From Plasmopara viticola (Eukaryota > Oomycota > Peronosporomycetes > Peronosporales > Peronosporaceae): 64,000 nt of DNA. Position 1 is the first letter of the stretch. Each line of letters starts with the position of its first letter. Location: positions 1,054,001 through 1,118,000 of the forward strand of contig MBPM02000015.1 of assembly GCA_001695595.3 (NCBI GenBank), read 5' to 3'. Shown piece after piece: positions 10,092 through 21,300 of this stretch. Made by a program: the position numbers and the translations under genes. The notes under the pieces are model-generated. The model ran no database searches, was not told where the DNA came from, and worked only from the letters and a program-made list of their open reading frames with translations.

Positions 10092-13000
10092 TCACCTCTT
10101 CTTCTTCTTCATCTTTGAAGATTTCTTCGCCTTCTTCTTAAGTGGAAGCAACGGCACGTTCTCATCGCTTTGACTTTCTTGATGCCCTCTTCTTGTCGCT
10201 TTCATTCTCCGCTTGACTTTTACTCTTCGTCGAGAAGTGTTGACGCTTGGAGGCACATTTTCTTCCCCATCGCTTGTCAACTCGAACACACCTGCTCCTT
10301 CCTTGTCAATCAAAGGCGACTTGGCTGGCACATGGCGATTTTCGCTACCATAACGGCTTCGATTTGGAGAAAAAGGCACCATTTCCTCGCTAGCCACCTC
10401 AGCTCCATCATTCGGTGCTCCAGGCTGATTCTTTCGACGTCGACGCGTCGCTTTCTTCTCGTTTCGCAAGCGTAGCGGCGCGTGAGTCGCCTCCATCGAG
10501 TCTTCCTGTGGTGGTGGAGGCGCACAAGACGTCTTGTTCGCACTTGGTGGCGACTCGACGGTCGCATCGACAGGATCAAGTGGACACGTCGTGCGATGCG
10601 CTGGCTGTTGGTGCAAGTCAAGCTGCCGTAGATCGTACTCGACTTCCATGGCCATTTGCGGGTCAGTACTCGTAAAAATGTCCTTCACTTCTTGACGGTA
10701 CAATTTAAACAGCTCGCGAATATAGTGCAGCAAATCGCGCGTCAGTGGACTATGTTTTGCTTCCAGCGTGTGCTTGAGACCAATGAGCACCGGCACCACG
10801 TTTTCCAGAAAGTTTTTCTTTGATAGCTTTGACAACAATTTCCCCTTTGCAGCGGCGAGTTGCGACGCTACGTGCGCAGATTCCCCTCCAATCAAATCGT
10901 CTCCTTCACCGTCTTCGTCCTCACCCTTTGAAGACGTGAGTTTAATCTCACGAGAGCACAGAATCGCAAACGTATCCTTGAGCACGGCCTCGGTGCAGCG
11001 GTCGGTGATCTGCGACGGATTCTCACACAACGGCAGGGTGCCATCCATCACTTCTTCGAGCACTTCATTGCAAAGTTTCATGGAAATTTGCAGCTTCTGT
11101 TCATCTGACATGTGGTCCAATAGAAAAGTGTACAGCTGTGCACGTCGTGGGTACGAGGCAGTACCCGGCAAGGCAAGCTCGCGAATCCCTTGCTCTTCAA
11201 AGGGCTCTGCAAACTTAATCTTGTCCCCCTCGACGCCGTTCAAGACGAAAAGCATTTCAATGAATTTGCTCGTGAAAATGTGCGGGGATTTCTGCAAGAG
11301 CGGACCACAAAGCACATGACGTGCCAAGTTTGCCAATTCCTCGTCTTCGTCCACAGCGGCACGGAGAAAGAAACGAAGGAGGGACTCGCGCCACTTAATA
11401 TAGTCCTGGAGAATGAGCTGCGAGAACAAAAGCAGGGTATTGCGACGGAGCAATCGACTCTTGTCCAATAGTGAGAGCGCAATGGTCGGGACGTAGGCAT
11501 CGACGAGGGACGTGTACCGAATGCAAAGATCGCCTAGGATCAGTAGAATATTCGATCGAATCTCCTGCTCCGCACACGTTCGCAACTCGCGAATCAACAT
11601 CGTCATGCACTGCTTGGCCAGATCATCGTCACGCAAGCACAACTTGCCTAGCGTGACAAAGGCGCACACGCGAACAGGAGTTGGCAACGCAATGGGTTCG
11701 GAATGGACGGCACGGGACTCATCTTCGTCGATTTGGGACATGGCCATGCTATTGGGGACGAACTTTGGGGGTAGAAAGAGCTGTACTAGCGACTTGAGCG
11801 ACGAGCTCACGGGCACCAAGGCCGCTTCGCTACTCTTGTCAGCGTCTTTGTCAAATTCCAGCAGCGCCACTTCACCAATCGAAATCAATTGCTTTTGCAG
11901 CATCACGGTCTCCTCTTCCATACTGTCAATGGTGCTTTCAAAGCAGTTGCGTAAGTTTACCTCACACAAGTCCAAGAGTTTGCTCCCCCATGCCAAATTA
12001 ATCTCGCGGCTTTTTTCAAATGATGGTGCTTTGGCTTTGCAAATACTGTGGAGGGCAAGCACTCCGTCGGAAATGACATTTAAGGGAATTGCAAACGAAT
12101 GCAACGACGCTAAGATCCCGTCAGCAATCGACTTGGCATCGTGTGCGTCAATGACAGTCGAAATCGCTGCGATCACTCGTAAAATACGCTTTGAGCCGTC
12201 GTTGAACGCCATTGGCAGCACTTGGTCTTGTAATTTGTTCCAGCATTCGACCACAATGCGAAGATGCTGCTGGTGGCCTTTTACTGTCTCAACTAAATGG
12301 CCAGAATGAGCCAACTCTTCCAATACAATCCAGCTAAAGCCCCAAGACCGCGTTAAAAGGCGACGCGTAGTATCATCCTCGGTCTCTTCGTGTACTGCGT
12401 CGCCACTGTTGTACGGACTCACGCTCTGTTGGATAGCAAAGACGCACGCTTGAATAAGCTTTTTAACACCAACCTTGTTACTTTTGACCAGCATTCGCAG
12501 CGCCTTTTGCAAACACCGCGCCATGACGCCATCGAGATGAGATACTTGCATCCAGACACAGTCGAGCGAGTCACGCAAAGACTCGTTTTGACGTGCATCG
12601 TACCACGCCAAGACACGATCAAAGACGACACTTCCTGCTGCTTCTAACGCACAAGCCTGGACGCTCGTCTCGGGATCAATGCACAGTGGAAAGACGCCAA
12701 GATTCCAGAGTTTCTGTGCCTCGTCATCAAACGGGAACTTGAGCACAATTGCCGTCAACGACTTGATGGACTGCACACGGACAATGACCGACGAATCCGT
12801 GCAACGCGCTTGAATGTCAAAAAGATCCTTCTTCGACGACGCGTGGACCGTGTTGCTTGAATGTGCCGTCATCAGCGCTTCCAACGCATGCACTGTGGCC
12901 TTCCGTACAAAGGACTTTTCATCCAGCAAACGCTCTCTCAAGAGATCCACAAGACGCTGCATCAATGGACTTTTCTCGACTTGTTTCACGCCCTTCTCAT

Positions 13001-14585
13001 CAACGGACGACTCGTACAGCAGCTTTTGCAAGGAACTTGCAATCGTCTCGGACCCATTCATTTGTTCGTCCTCCCCTACTTCTTCATTATCTGCCAAGTT
13101 TGATAAACCAAGCGTCAGTAGTGCTGAGAGACCTCCAATGGCCTTGGTACGCACTTGAGACATTTTATCACAAGCGCGCTCAATGAGAATTTCAAGAAGT
13201 GGACCAACGCCAGCGTATGGGACCAACACCTCGGACACTTCGCTCTCGTTCACCGTCCAGAGGCGCGTTTCCACCGCAATGCGGCTTATGAGCTCCACTG
13301 CAAATTGTCGGTACTTGAGCTTTGGATTGCGAGAATAACTCGCCAGAAATCGCGCGAATCGTACCCACTCTTCATCCCGAAACGTTCGATATCGTAGATT
13401 TCCCATCAGCTCACACTCGCGTCGTCCAGCTACCGCCATGGCCACGACAAACGACAAGACACGCTGCCGTTCGTCCGCTAACCCTGGAGCTTGCAGACAA
13501 ACATTCTGGATCAACCCCAAGACCATCAACGACTGCTCGCGGTGAGCAGTGCCTTCTGCATCGTCCGCTTCGCATTTTTTGGCCACTAGTTGCTGAATCT
13601 CACTCACGACATCCATTGCGAGCTTATGAAAGCGCAGCGCCGCGCGATTTTCCTTGGCACTCGTCTCTTGAAACGTCACGCCCGGGAGATAACAGTGCAG
13701 AAGCACCCGTGCAATCGCAACGGGCTCACCATGTGCTCCACTCACGAGCGCTTCGACCATGTGCCGTGTTTTTACCGTCATGTTTGACGCAATGCCGTCG
13801 GTTTCATCGACGACGGCCGTCTGGAGCGCAATGATCGTCTCAATTGTCGACACAATCGAGTCGTGACTGGCCGAGAGCGAGAAGGTCTTGAGAAACCGCA
13901 CCACCATGTCCAGCAAGTCGAGTCCAGCGGCCGTCAGGAGCTGCCTTCCTTTTCCACTGTTCACGTCACTCTCGTCATCGCTTTCCTGCAATCGTTGAGC
14001 GCAACGTCGTCGATTTGGACGTCCTGCTTGGTTCGATTTCGTACCACTCTGTCCAGAGTCTTGAGGCGCGAGGAGAAGGACCCACTTCTTGAGCGTATCC
14101 AGTACCTGGCGATACACGTACGCCATGAATAGACCATATGCAGAGCCTCCAGGGAGCTGCAGCCATGCCAAGTACACTTTGGCAGCCATTAGTGCCTTGA
14201 CTACGGCGCTGCGCTTCTCGGACTCTGTGTATTGCGCGTAGACGTCGCGGACGTTCACGACGGCTTGCAAGAGAGCAAAGAACGACCGGTAGACAGCGTC
14301 GTGGTTCTCGCTATCGTCTTGAGACGGTATGACAGCGTCAATGGCTTCTTGCGAGGCCAAGAAACGCCAGAAATGCGCCACGTGCGCGTCCGCCACGGGA
14401 CGTTGCAGATACTTGGTAAAGACCTTGTCGACTGTGCGCAGCTGGCGGCGAGTCACGCGCGTGGACCACTCGTCGTGCACTGAAGCAGTGCCACCAGTAT
14501 CAAAGAGCAGCGCGATTGCGCTCTCTGGCACGGAGCCGAGAGCAAGAGGGCGCAATGCGCGCACCAAATCCTTCTCGAGCTCCAT
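10092..14585 (-). CDS. NCAPD3: Condensin-II complex subunit D3 (HEAT-repeat protein)
   Basis: Intronless, 1497 residues, close to the length of animal NCAPD3. Most of the chain is HEAT-like helical repeats. The condensin Cnd1 domain lies at about residues 960-1150 and reads AFVTLGKLCLRDDDLAK, then LGDLCIRYTSLVDAYVP, RRNTLLLFSQL and KFIEMLFVLN, followed by the NCAPD3-type YTFLLDHMSDEQK and FAILCSREIKL segments. This pattern separates it from the condensin-I subunit. The last 120 residues are Lys/Arg-rich with Ser/Pro sites, likely nuclear localisation and phospho-regulated DNA contact. The family role is axial compaction of mitotic chromosomes as part of condensin II. The ATG at 14585 begins MELEKDLVRAL and is the first Met of the open frame. 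Confidence 0.93.
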   Translation of the reverse strand: MELEKDLVRALRPLALGSVPESAIALLFDTGGTASVHDEWSTRVTRRQLRTVDKVFTKYLQRPVADAHVAHFWRFLASQEAIDAVIPSQDDSENHDAVYRSFFALLQAVVNVRDVYAQYTESEKRSAVVKALMAAKVYLAWLQLPGGSAYGLFMAYVYRQVLDTLKKWVLLLAPQDSGQSGTKSNQAGRPNRRRCAQRLQESDDESDVNSGKGRQLLTAAGLDLLDMVVRFLKTFSLSASHDSIVSTIETIIALQTAVVDETDGIASNMTVKTRHMVEALVSGAHGEPVAIARVLLHCYLPGVTFQETSAKENRAALRFHKLAMDVVSEIQQLVAKKCEADDAEGTAHREQSLMVLGLIQNVCLQAPGLADERQRVLSFVVAMAVAGRRECELMGNLRYRTFRDEEWVRFARFLASYSRNPKLKYRQFAVELISRIAVETRLWTVNESEVSEVLVPYAGVGPLLEILIERACDKMSQVRTKAIGGLSALLTLGLSNLADNEEVGEDEQMNGSETIASSLQKLLYESSVDEKGVKQVEKSPLMQRLVDLLRERLLDEKSFVRKATVHALEALMTAHSSNTVHASSKKDLFDIQARCTDSSVIVRVQSIKSLTAIVLKFPFDDEAQKLWNLGVFPLCIDPETSVQACALEAAGSVVFDRVLAWYDARQNESLRDSLDCVWMQVSHLDGVMARCLQKALRMLVKSNKVGVKKLIQACVFAIQQSVSPYNSGDAVHEETEDDTTRRLLTRSWGFSWIVLEELAHSGHLVETVKGHQQHLRIVVECWNKLQDQVLPMAFNDGSKRILRVIAAISTVIDAHDAKSIADGILASLHSFAIPLNVISDGVLALHSICKAKAPSFEKSREINLAWGSKLLDLCEVNLRNCFESTIDSMEEETVMLQKQLISIGEVALLEFDKDADKSSEAALVPVSSSLKSLVQLFLPPKFVPNSMAMSQIDEDESRAVHSEPIALPTPVRVCAFVTLGKLCLRDDDLAKQCMTMLIRELRTCAEQEIRSNILLILGDLCIRYTSLVDAYVPTIALSLLDKSRLLRRNTLLLFSQLILQDYIKWRESLLRFFLRAAVDEDEELANLARHVLCGPLLQKSPHIFTSKFIEMLFVLNGVEGDKIKFAEPFEEQGIRELALPGTASYPRRAQLYTFLLDHMSDEQKLQISMKLCNEVLEEVMDGTLPLCENPSQITDRCTEAVLKDTFAILCSREIKLTSSKGEDEDGEGDDLIGGESAHVASQLAAAKGKLLSKLSKKNFLENVVPVLIGLKHTLEAKHSPLTRDLLHYIRELFKLYRQEVKDIFTSTDPQMAMEVEYDLRQLDLHQQPAHRTTCPLDPVDATVESPPSANKTSCAPPPPQEDSMEATHAPLRLRNEKKATRRRRKNQPGAPNDGAEVASEEMVPFSPNRSRYGSENRHVPAKSPLIDKEGAGVFELTSDGEENVPPSVNTSRRRVKVKRRMKATRRGHQESQSDENVPLLPLKKKAKKSSKMKKKKR

Positions 14586-14928
14586 TCAAGTATGCAATGA
14601 ATGCAGCTTTCATATATTTTTTGCTGAATATTAGTACCATGGAGTAAGATTGCCTGATCGATTACTATAGTACGAGTCGATTTACTACGCAAATGCAATC
14701 AGGAAGCACTACCTTAAACGTGACATTAAAACCGCCCTAAAGGATCGACAGAGACTCGTCACATGATTTTGCATCGTGCAGATCAAGGGGAAGACGTTGT
14801 CGCGAGTGAGAGCATTAAAGGGCTATTTCGGATGCGCTAGCAAGATCGCAGCGAGCAACAAGTAATTTGCCGACGACTAAGCAGCAAGTGAGTGCACGAT
14901 GTCGAGGAGGTAGGCGGGGAAAGCGAAC

Positions 14929-15324
14929 ATGGGGTCTATTCCTTCCCGTTTGGTGTCAATGACGCCGCTTGAATTGGAGCTGGTTCACTCGGAGATAATG
15001 GAGCTAATAAAGATAAGTCAAATACGCTCGGCGAACAAGACGCTGGATGGCTCCGTGGATTGCACATTAAAAGACGATTTGTTATAGCCCACAAGCGGAT
15101 GCATGCAAGTATCTGTGCAGAAGGCAGTCACTACGGATATACAAATAATCGACAGGCCGACTCAGATATTTCATTCGGACACGCCGCCGTACGAGATTAG
15201 TGACAAGATCAAGCCACCCTTAGCGTGTCTGAATTTCAAGGGCAGACGTCATCAAGCGAACAAAGCTAGAAACGAAGGGCATATTACTTTGTATGCACTC
15301 TTGTTATCGATATACGTCAAATAG
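14929..15324 (+). pseudogene. Unrecognised ORF interrupted by one TAG
   Basis: From ATG 14929 the frame reads MGSIPSRLVSMTPLELELV and onward for 52 codons to a TAG at 15085-15087. The same frame then stays open for a further 78 codons to 15324. One nonsense codon inside an otherwise open 131-codon frame suggests a recently disabled or read-through gene, or an exon whose splice sites I cannot place. The composition looks coding, with amphipathic ELELVHSEIMELIK. I recognise no domain. Confidence 0.35.
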
Positions 15325-15716
15325 TACAGCTAATCGTATGCATTTATCTTTAATGATGTATCCGTCGGCAGATTTAGCGGTGTCATTTTTAATAACTAAT
15401 ACATAAACATCAAATTGATTGGCTTAAAAAGTGTTTGATGTTTAATTGTTTAGCTTCAGTAGCCTGTCAACACGCGGATAGAGAAAGTTTTTTTATTGCA
15501 TGTCAAGCAGTCTATGGACGGGTGAATGGAACCTGTATTGATGATCTCAAGACGACTACGTACTAATCCTTTCTTAAGAACCAAGCTGAGTGCGACGAGA
15601 GCCAGTAGCAGTCATTGTGCAACTTCCAAGCCGTCTCTTCCAGGGCAACCTGCTCTTTCTTCCATCGGTATACCAAGACATACCATATTGACTAGCCAGA
15701 AGAAAGTAATCCTCAG

Positions 15717-15869
15717 CACATCTTTAACTCAAATCTCTTGATCGGAGAGGCCTCTGTAGAGGTCTTGATTGAAAGAGTTGTTAACGAAGACATGGACTAT
15801 GCGACAGCGCGTATCAAATCGCAAGGCACAACTGTCCTGCCTGCTAGATTGCACAAACAGCTGTCATGA
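15717..15869 (+). pseudogene. Short open fragment, possibly a decayed exon
   Basis: A 50-codon open stretch without a start (…IGEASVEVLIERVVNEDM…) looks protein-like but has no recognisable family. It could be a downstream exon of the broken ORF at 14929-15324, since both lie on the + strand, but no splice pair links them convincingly. Confidence 0.2.
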
Positions 15870-15983
15870 TCTGGTACGGCCTGAAGTTATGTACTCGTGA
15901 CACCTTCATTGTATCCAATTTGAGAGGTTCTGCCTTGGCATCCCTTTAAAAGAGCCATTAGTCACCCAGCTGAGCGACGACGC

Positions 15984-16033
15984 CGGCCTTGAAAAGGCAC
16001 GTGTATATAAAATCTCCTTGAACTTCAAGGCCG
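15984..16033 (+). promoter_or_regulatory. Inverted repeat enclosing a G-box and a TATA-like box
   Basis: A perfect 10-bp inverted repeat (CGGCCTTGAA at 15984-15993, TTCAAGGCCG at 16024-16033) encloses a CACGTG G-box (15998-16003) and, directly after it, TATATAAAA (16004-16012). It lies about 295 bp upstream of the bZIP start codon. CACGTG is a standard bZIP/bHLH target, so autoregulation is possible, but this is inference. Confidence 0.4.
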
Positions 16034-16327
16034 CGTGAAAGATCGAAGTCCAAAGTGCGTCCACCAATCAGCTCGTCCGCGGATCTTTTTGGGATCCCCT
16101 CCCCCGCTCTAAACCTCCCGTCGCCTTCTCTCGCGCTACAAAAAGAAGCATAAACCCATCCCCCCTCTGTTCTTCGAGTCAGTAAACACAGGGACCTTTC
16201 CCCGTTCGAAAAAAAAGACCAGTCACGGCCTCCGTACGTCAGCAGGCCCCATTCGTCTCTTCACCACTCAAAGCTCATCGAGCCAGCGACCCCGCTCTTC
16301 CCAACCTCATCGTTGGGTGATCCAAGC

Positions 16328-17322
16328 ATGGGGTTTGACGACCAGATGCCGATTGTCTTGCCACCCATTGCCCTCTTTGAAGCGCCGGGCGTATCGTACG
16401 AGAGCGAGGAGCTCCGTGAGCAGTACGAAGAGGACATGGCTCGGTACTTTGGCGTGCCCCTGCCCGACTTTATCCGTCGCAAAGCACCCAGTAGCGTCCA
16501 CGACACGGCGAGCTTGCGTACGCCCACGAGTGTGCAGCCCACGAATGGCTTCCCCAACTCGTCGCCGATCCGAAAAGCAAGTGCCAAGACGACAATGCCA
16601 TTCCCAAGGCTTCAGCTCAACTCACCGACCCACACGGACAATGGGAATGCGCTTGCCACGTCCAGCGAGGACGAGAAACTGCGCGTGAGTCGCGAGCGGA
16701 ATCGATTACATGCGCAACGGACGCGCATTCGGAAACGCGAACTGCTCGAGAGTTTAAACGAGCGCATTGAAGCGTTAGAGGACGAGCACGACCTCTTGAC
16801 CCAAGCGTACGACTTTCATGCGACGGCCGTGTGTCTATTGCGCTTGGGCAACGTCGTCCATGTCCCGTGCGTACAGAAACTCGACCAAGTGGGGATGCTT
16901 GCGATGGACGCGCGCGACGCGCGCTGGCAAGCCAAGACGCGCGTGCACGAGAGCGAGGGCGACGGCGAGAACGACGAGACGCTCGAGGACGAGCTCAATT
17001 GCCACGGGAAACGACCGTCTTTGTCCACTGGGCTGGACGGCTCCAAAGAAGAGCGGGAACGTGTACGACGCGAGCGCAATCGACTGCACGCACGGAGAGC
17101 ACGGCTTCGGAAAAAAGTCGTGCTGGAAAAAACCCAGCAGGTGACTCCTTGTGGCTTGTACGATGGGTTGAAACCCACTGATCGCTTGGGTTGTATTACT
17201 TTTGACAGGCAGTCCACGATTTGCACGAACGCAACGACCGTCTCCGGACGCGCTTGAATGGACTCGTGGCTTCGATCTACGGATCGGAGGCCTGCGTCGA
17301 CGACGCGGACCCCATGGCATGA
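16328..17322 (+). CDS. Transcription factor with two bZIP domains
   Basis: Model join(16328..17140, 17209..17322), 308 residues; the 68-bp intron is GT-AG, phase 0, with CAG CAG before and GCA after. The first basic region (about residues 119-140) reads RERNRLHAQRTRIRKREL and is followed by a zipper LLESLNERIEALEDEHDLL. The second (about residues 246-268) reads RERNRLHARRARLRKK and continues across the intron into AVHDLHERNDRLRTRLNGL. Both keep the N-x7-R signature of bZIP DNA contact. The linker between them is acidic. Two bZIP units in one chain is unusual. The ATG at 16328 is chosen because the upstream in-frame triplet that extends the frame is TTG. An inverted-repeat/G-box/TATA block lies about 300 bp upstream. 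Confidence 0.88.
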
Positions 17323-17848
17323 GCCGAGACCAAGACGGCTTTATCTATTTCTATCTATAACCGGCATTTTGACCTTTACAACAGTATACTTTGGTGCTGG
17401 GTTTTATTAAAATCCAGTAGTTTATATAGAGACGTCATAATTTCCCACAAGTTTTCAAGTAATTAACCCAAGCTCTCCAATTCATCAACGTAGTACTGAT
17501 TTAGTTGTGTTGCGTCAAGCCAAAAAAAGAAGCTGCCTTTATGCCACAAAAAGCTATTTCGAGTGCGTTCTTTTCCAATTAATTAATCTGGCAACCCATG
17601 TCTAAAAATCCCTTAAAAATCTCAGATATCAGGCCGCTCCAAACGGCTCGCGACGGGCCGTCCTCAGATCCTTAGGATCTTTGCCGCACCTTCCTCCCAT
17701 CCATTGTATCCCTATCGCCGTCCGCCAAGTCCCCGTTTTGCTCGGTCTTAATCGGTCCTCGACCAAGAAATCCAGTGGTACCATAGCGTCCCTCTCCGAG
17801 ACAAAACCTGCCTCTCGGAAAGAGAAAGAGACCGCGCGTTCCTTCGAA

Positions 17849-18325
17849 ATGCCGCAACCCACGGTGCCCGATCGACACAACAGTGCCGTGGACATGGAGA
17901 GCGTCTCGTGGGCCTTGACCGCGAGTATGAAGTCGATTTTGCCAACGCCAATAACGGCGCAAGTGGGTACACCTGGTACGTGTACCCCTGCCCCGAGCAA
18001 GCGACGCGTCGTGTACCCGCCTGAAATCAGTCCCCACGCGTTAGATCGGCTGGGCGTGGATTTTGATACCCTCAAAAAGGAAAAGGGCATGAAAAAGCTC
18101 GGCATCTGTGACAGCGATCTGATCCAGAGCGAAGAGTTGCGGCGGTACACGGGCGTGTCGCAGATTATCCCAACGTCCAAAGTCGAGTTCGTGTTTGGCT
18201 TTAACGACGAGCAATTGCAGCGCGAGAGAGCGATCAAGCGCTTGGGCACGTCGGAACAGGAAATCATGGATGATTACAGTCGTCGCATCTCGCGCTTGGG
18301 CGTAGCCACCACGTGTCCCCTTTAA
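17849..18325 (+). CDS. Unrecognised conserved-looking protein, start uncertain
   Basis: From the first in-frame ATG (17849) the protein is 158 residues. The frame is open upstream to about 17606 without an ATG, so an upstream exon or longer N-terminus is possible; an ATG at 17599 lies in another frame and soon stops. The C-terminal half is charged and contains two similar pieces, ALDRLGVDFDTLKKEKGMKKLG and QLQRERAIKRLGTSEQEI, possibly a degenerate helical repeat. I do not recognise a family. It is convergent with the MIOS-like gene, with 53 bp between stops, which supports a real 3' end. Confidence 0.55.
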   Translation: MPQPTVPDRHNSAVDMESVSWALTASMKSILPTPITAQVGTPGTCTPAPSKRRVVYPPEISPHALDRLGVDFDTLKKEKGMKKLGICDSDLIQSEELRRYTGVSQIIPTSKVEFVFGFNDEQLQRERAIKRLGTSEQEIMDDYSRRISRLGVATTCPL

Positions 18326-18378
18326 CTTGCGTTACCTTAATCGTATGTCAAAAAAAAAACCATCTTTTTGCCGCTTTG

Positions 18379-21300
18379 TCACATGTAGGGATACTTTGTC
18401 GTGTCTTTTTCCAATTGATCCAATTTCGTGCCAAGCGAAAAGCCGTCGCTGAGTGTGGCACTGCCACTGGTTTTGCCACTAGTTTTGCCAGAGTTGCCAC
18501 TCGTCAAATTTGCCATCGAGTTGCTGCTTGACAACGAAAACGGGGGCGGGTAGCCACTCGACAAGTTGCGTGGACGGAGTTGCGCGGACGACTGCGTCCG
18601 CGGCGTGGCCCCCGGGCCCATCGTCGCCGACGTCAACGCCGGCCGCGCGGCCGTTCCTGGCATTTGGGACGCGGCGTGGTGCCGGGTCCATTGTCCTTGG
18701 TGCCCACTTTCGTCTTGCTTTGGACTTTGCGCCACTCGCAACTGTTGCGTCGGTTCATCCCCCACGAGAGGCAAATCCAAGTGGTGGCACCGACATTTGC
18801 ACTCGGTGACTGGACACTCGGTATGCGTGGCAAACCACGTGGCTAAATGGTGGGCGTGGCCACCGTGTTTGCACGATTGGCACCACGTAAACCACTCGAT
18901 GAACGGGAGACTGGATAATTGGGCCAGATTTTCATACTCTTTTTTGCCCACTTTGGCGTCTTGCAAGTGACTGCCCACTTCCGTGGCCAGGGTACCACTG
19001 GTACTGAGTACCGCGTGCACGGCCTCGGCCGTCTGGCGCGACCGTCGATGCGCGAGTTCAAAGTACGGATTGAGCGACCCAAACGGCAGTAAACACAGAG
19101 CGCACTGTGGCAAGGGTTTTCGACACGTGGGGCAGCACGTCAACGTTGGTTTCGCTCGGTTCAACCACGACGCGTGCGAGCCACCCAGTCGCAGCAACCC
19201 GGCCAACGAAAGCGACGCGTTGCAAAAGTTGCACCGGACAAACAATTGCGGGGGTACCGGGGCCGGTACGTGTGCCACCTCGTGGGTACCGTGGCTTGCC
19301 TGCCGGAGCGTGTCCAAGTGCGCGCGGCCGACGTCAAAGCGCGCGCGTTCCTGGAACAATTGCCATTGGTTCAACAAGTCTTGGTAAATCTGAATCCAGT
19401 GCGTATAGTGCGGCGCGTGGGCCACGTACGACGGCGGGAGGCGGGCGGCCAAGAGCGCCAACGTCTGGACATCGCCCGTTCGATTCAGGTACGATTGTAA
19501 AATCCGCACGCCATCTGGATTTAATCCCGTGACGAGGACGCCTTCCAACCGGCCATACTGCTCGCTCTCGTCTTCGTGGTGCGCCAAGAACGCGCTCAAT
19601 TCGTCCGCGGGCAAGTAGCGGCACGCAAAGGCGAGGCGGTCCCGTAACGGGAGCGTAATGTCGTTTAAAATGGCCGAGTACGCGCCGGGCCGCGCGTTTG
19701 GGAGCGCAAAGCCGTCCCCGTTCGGGCGGCGTCGGCGGGCCGTCGACGGCGTCGCCCGAAGGTTGGTACTGACCTGCGACGCCGCGCTCGTGACGCACAA
19801 GAAGGACAAGAGCGCGTGAAAGTAGCGCGGCGTCGTTTGGGCCCGAATCTCGCTCCGTTGCAACAAGTGCTGCGTCGTCGTGTACCACAAGGAGTAGCCC
19901 GTGGCCGTCGTGATCGACGCCGCGTACCCCGCCACGGCCATGGCCACGAGTTGCAATAAATCCGACGTGTACGCCGTCGCGTGGCCGACGTGCAAGTGGT
20001 GCAGTTGCGTGCCCCGCGTCGCCCCTTGCTGCAAGAGCGCGACGGCGGCGGCCAAGTCGCCGTGGAACACGGCCAGTGCCGCCCCGCGGGCGTACTCGCC
20101 GTCGACGTCGCATTGGTGCAAGAGGGTACTTAAATCCGTTGGATTTTGGGACGCCCGGTCCCCATTTGGGTCGTCGAAATGGGGCGTGGTCGGTCGTTTC
20201 GACGGCTCGTGCATGGCATTGGCGACACTTCCGACGGTCCGTTGACTGCTCTCGGGATCCCACTTGCACGCCAAGAGACTGACGCGACGCCCGAGGCCTT
20301 CATAGTACGGACACCCGAGGATCGCATCGGTCTTCATGATCGAGACGATCGCGAGTCCACTCTCGTCGTCCCGCGCGTCTTCTTGCGGCGTGGCCATGGC
20401 GTTGGCGTTCGTGGCCAATAAGAGGTTCTTGATCCCCGCCCCCACGAGTGGATTCGATGCCAGGGGCCACCCACGCAACCACGTCGTCGTTGTGCTGGGA
20501 GTGGTACCACGTCCAGGACTGGTACTCGGGGGGTGTTCCCGTCGTGCGGTACGAAGACGACATAACGTTTCGACTTGATCGACCCAGAGCCAGAGATTCC
20601 GTCGTGGACGAGTGCGGGGCGTCACTTGTTTAAACAGCTGCACATTCGTCGAGACGTTTAGCGCATAGCCTTGTTTCGCCAGTCGGTACATTTCCGTCGA
20701 AATATCGTGGTCCAGGCGCGTGTCCGCCACGTGCGTTTCTGCTAGTGCCAATCGCGTCGTGGCACACGTACCACTGCCTGTACCATGGAGTACGCCACCG
20801 AACAATAGCTTGCCACAGCCAAACGTGATGGCATTATGCGACGAGATCGAGAGAGGCATGACGTCGTGGACTGAGATGTTTCCTACTTCCCCCGTGATCG
20901 ACGCGGTCAACATGCGATTGGGAAACGCTGCAGCAGTCAAGGGATGCACGCGAGAGGCGGAAGTCGTGGCTTTTGGAAGGCGCTGGGCATCAAACTCGAC
21001 TTGTTGCCATGAAAATGACGTCACGGGTTCCGACGTATACCGACGTTGAAAGGGTTTCTTCACAGTGAACGGTCCGTGGTCGTGTTTCGTGACATTCCAC
21101 AACGAAATCCACTTCTCTTCCGTAGACGCCGTGACGAGGATCCCAGCTTTGGATGGACACCACGCAATTTGCGCGAGGTTTTTACTGGTTGGGTAGATGG
21201 ATACCATTGGACCCGAGGACGAATCCAAGTGACGAATGTCCCAGACTTTAATGGGTTCTTGCGGCCCATCGCTATACGTCGCAAGCCGCTCGGGTTGATG

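Larger units (their letters stand above)
14586..16327. other. Intergenic region between NCAPD3 and bZIP genes
   Basis: About 1.7 kb with no intact gene. It holds a single-stop open frame (14929-15324), a second short open fragment (15717-15869) and a promoter-like inverted repeat (15984-16033), each listed separately. The final 250 bases before the bZIP ATG are C/T-rich, typical of oomycete 5' regions. Confidence 0.6.

Noticed and set aside
16835..17320. 161-codon antisense frame under the bZIP gene
   Set aside because: Shadow of a high-GC coding exon; no domain.
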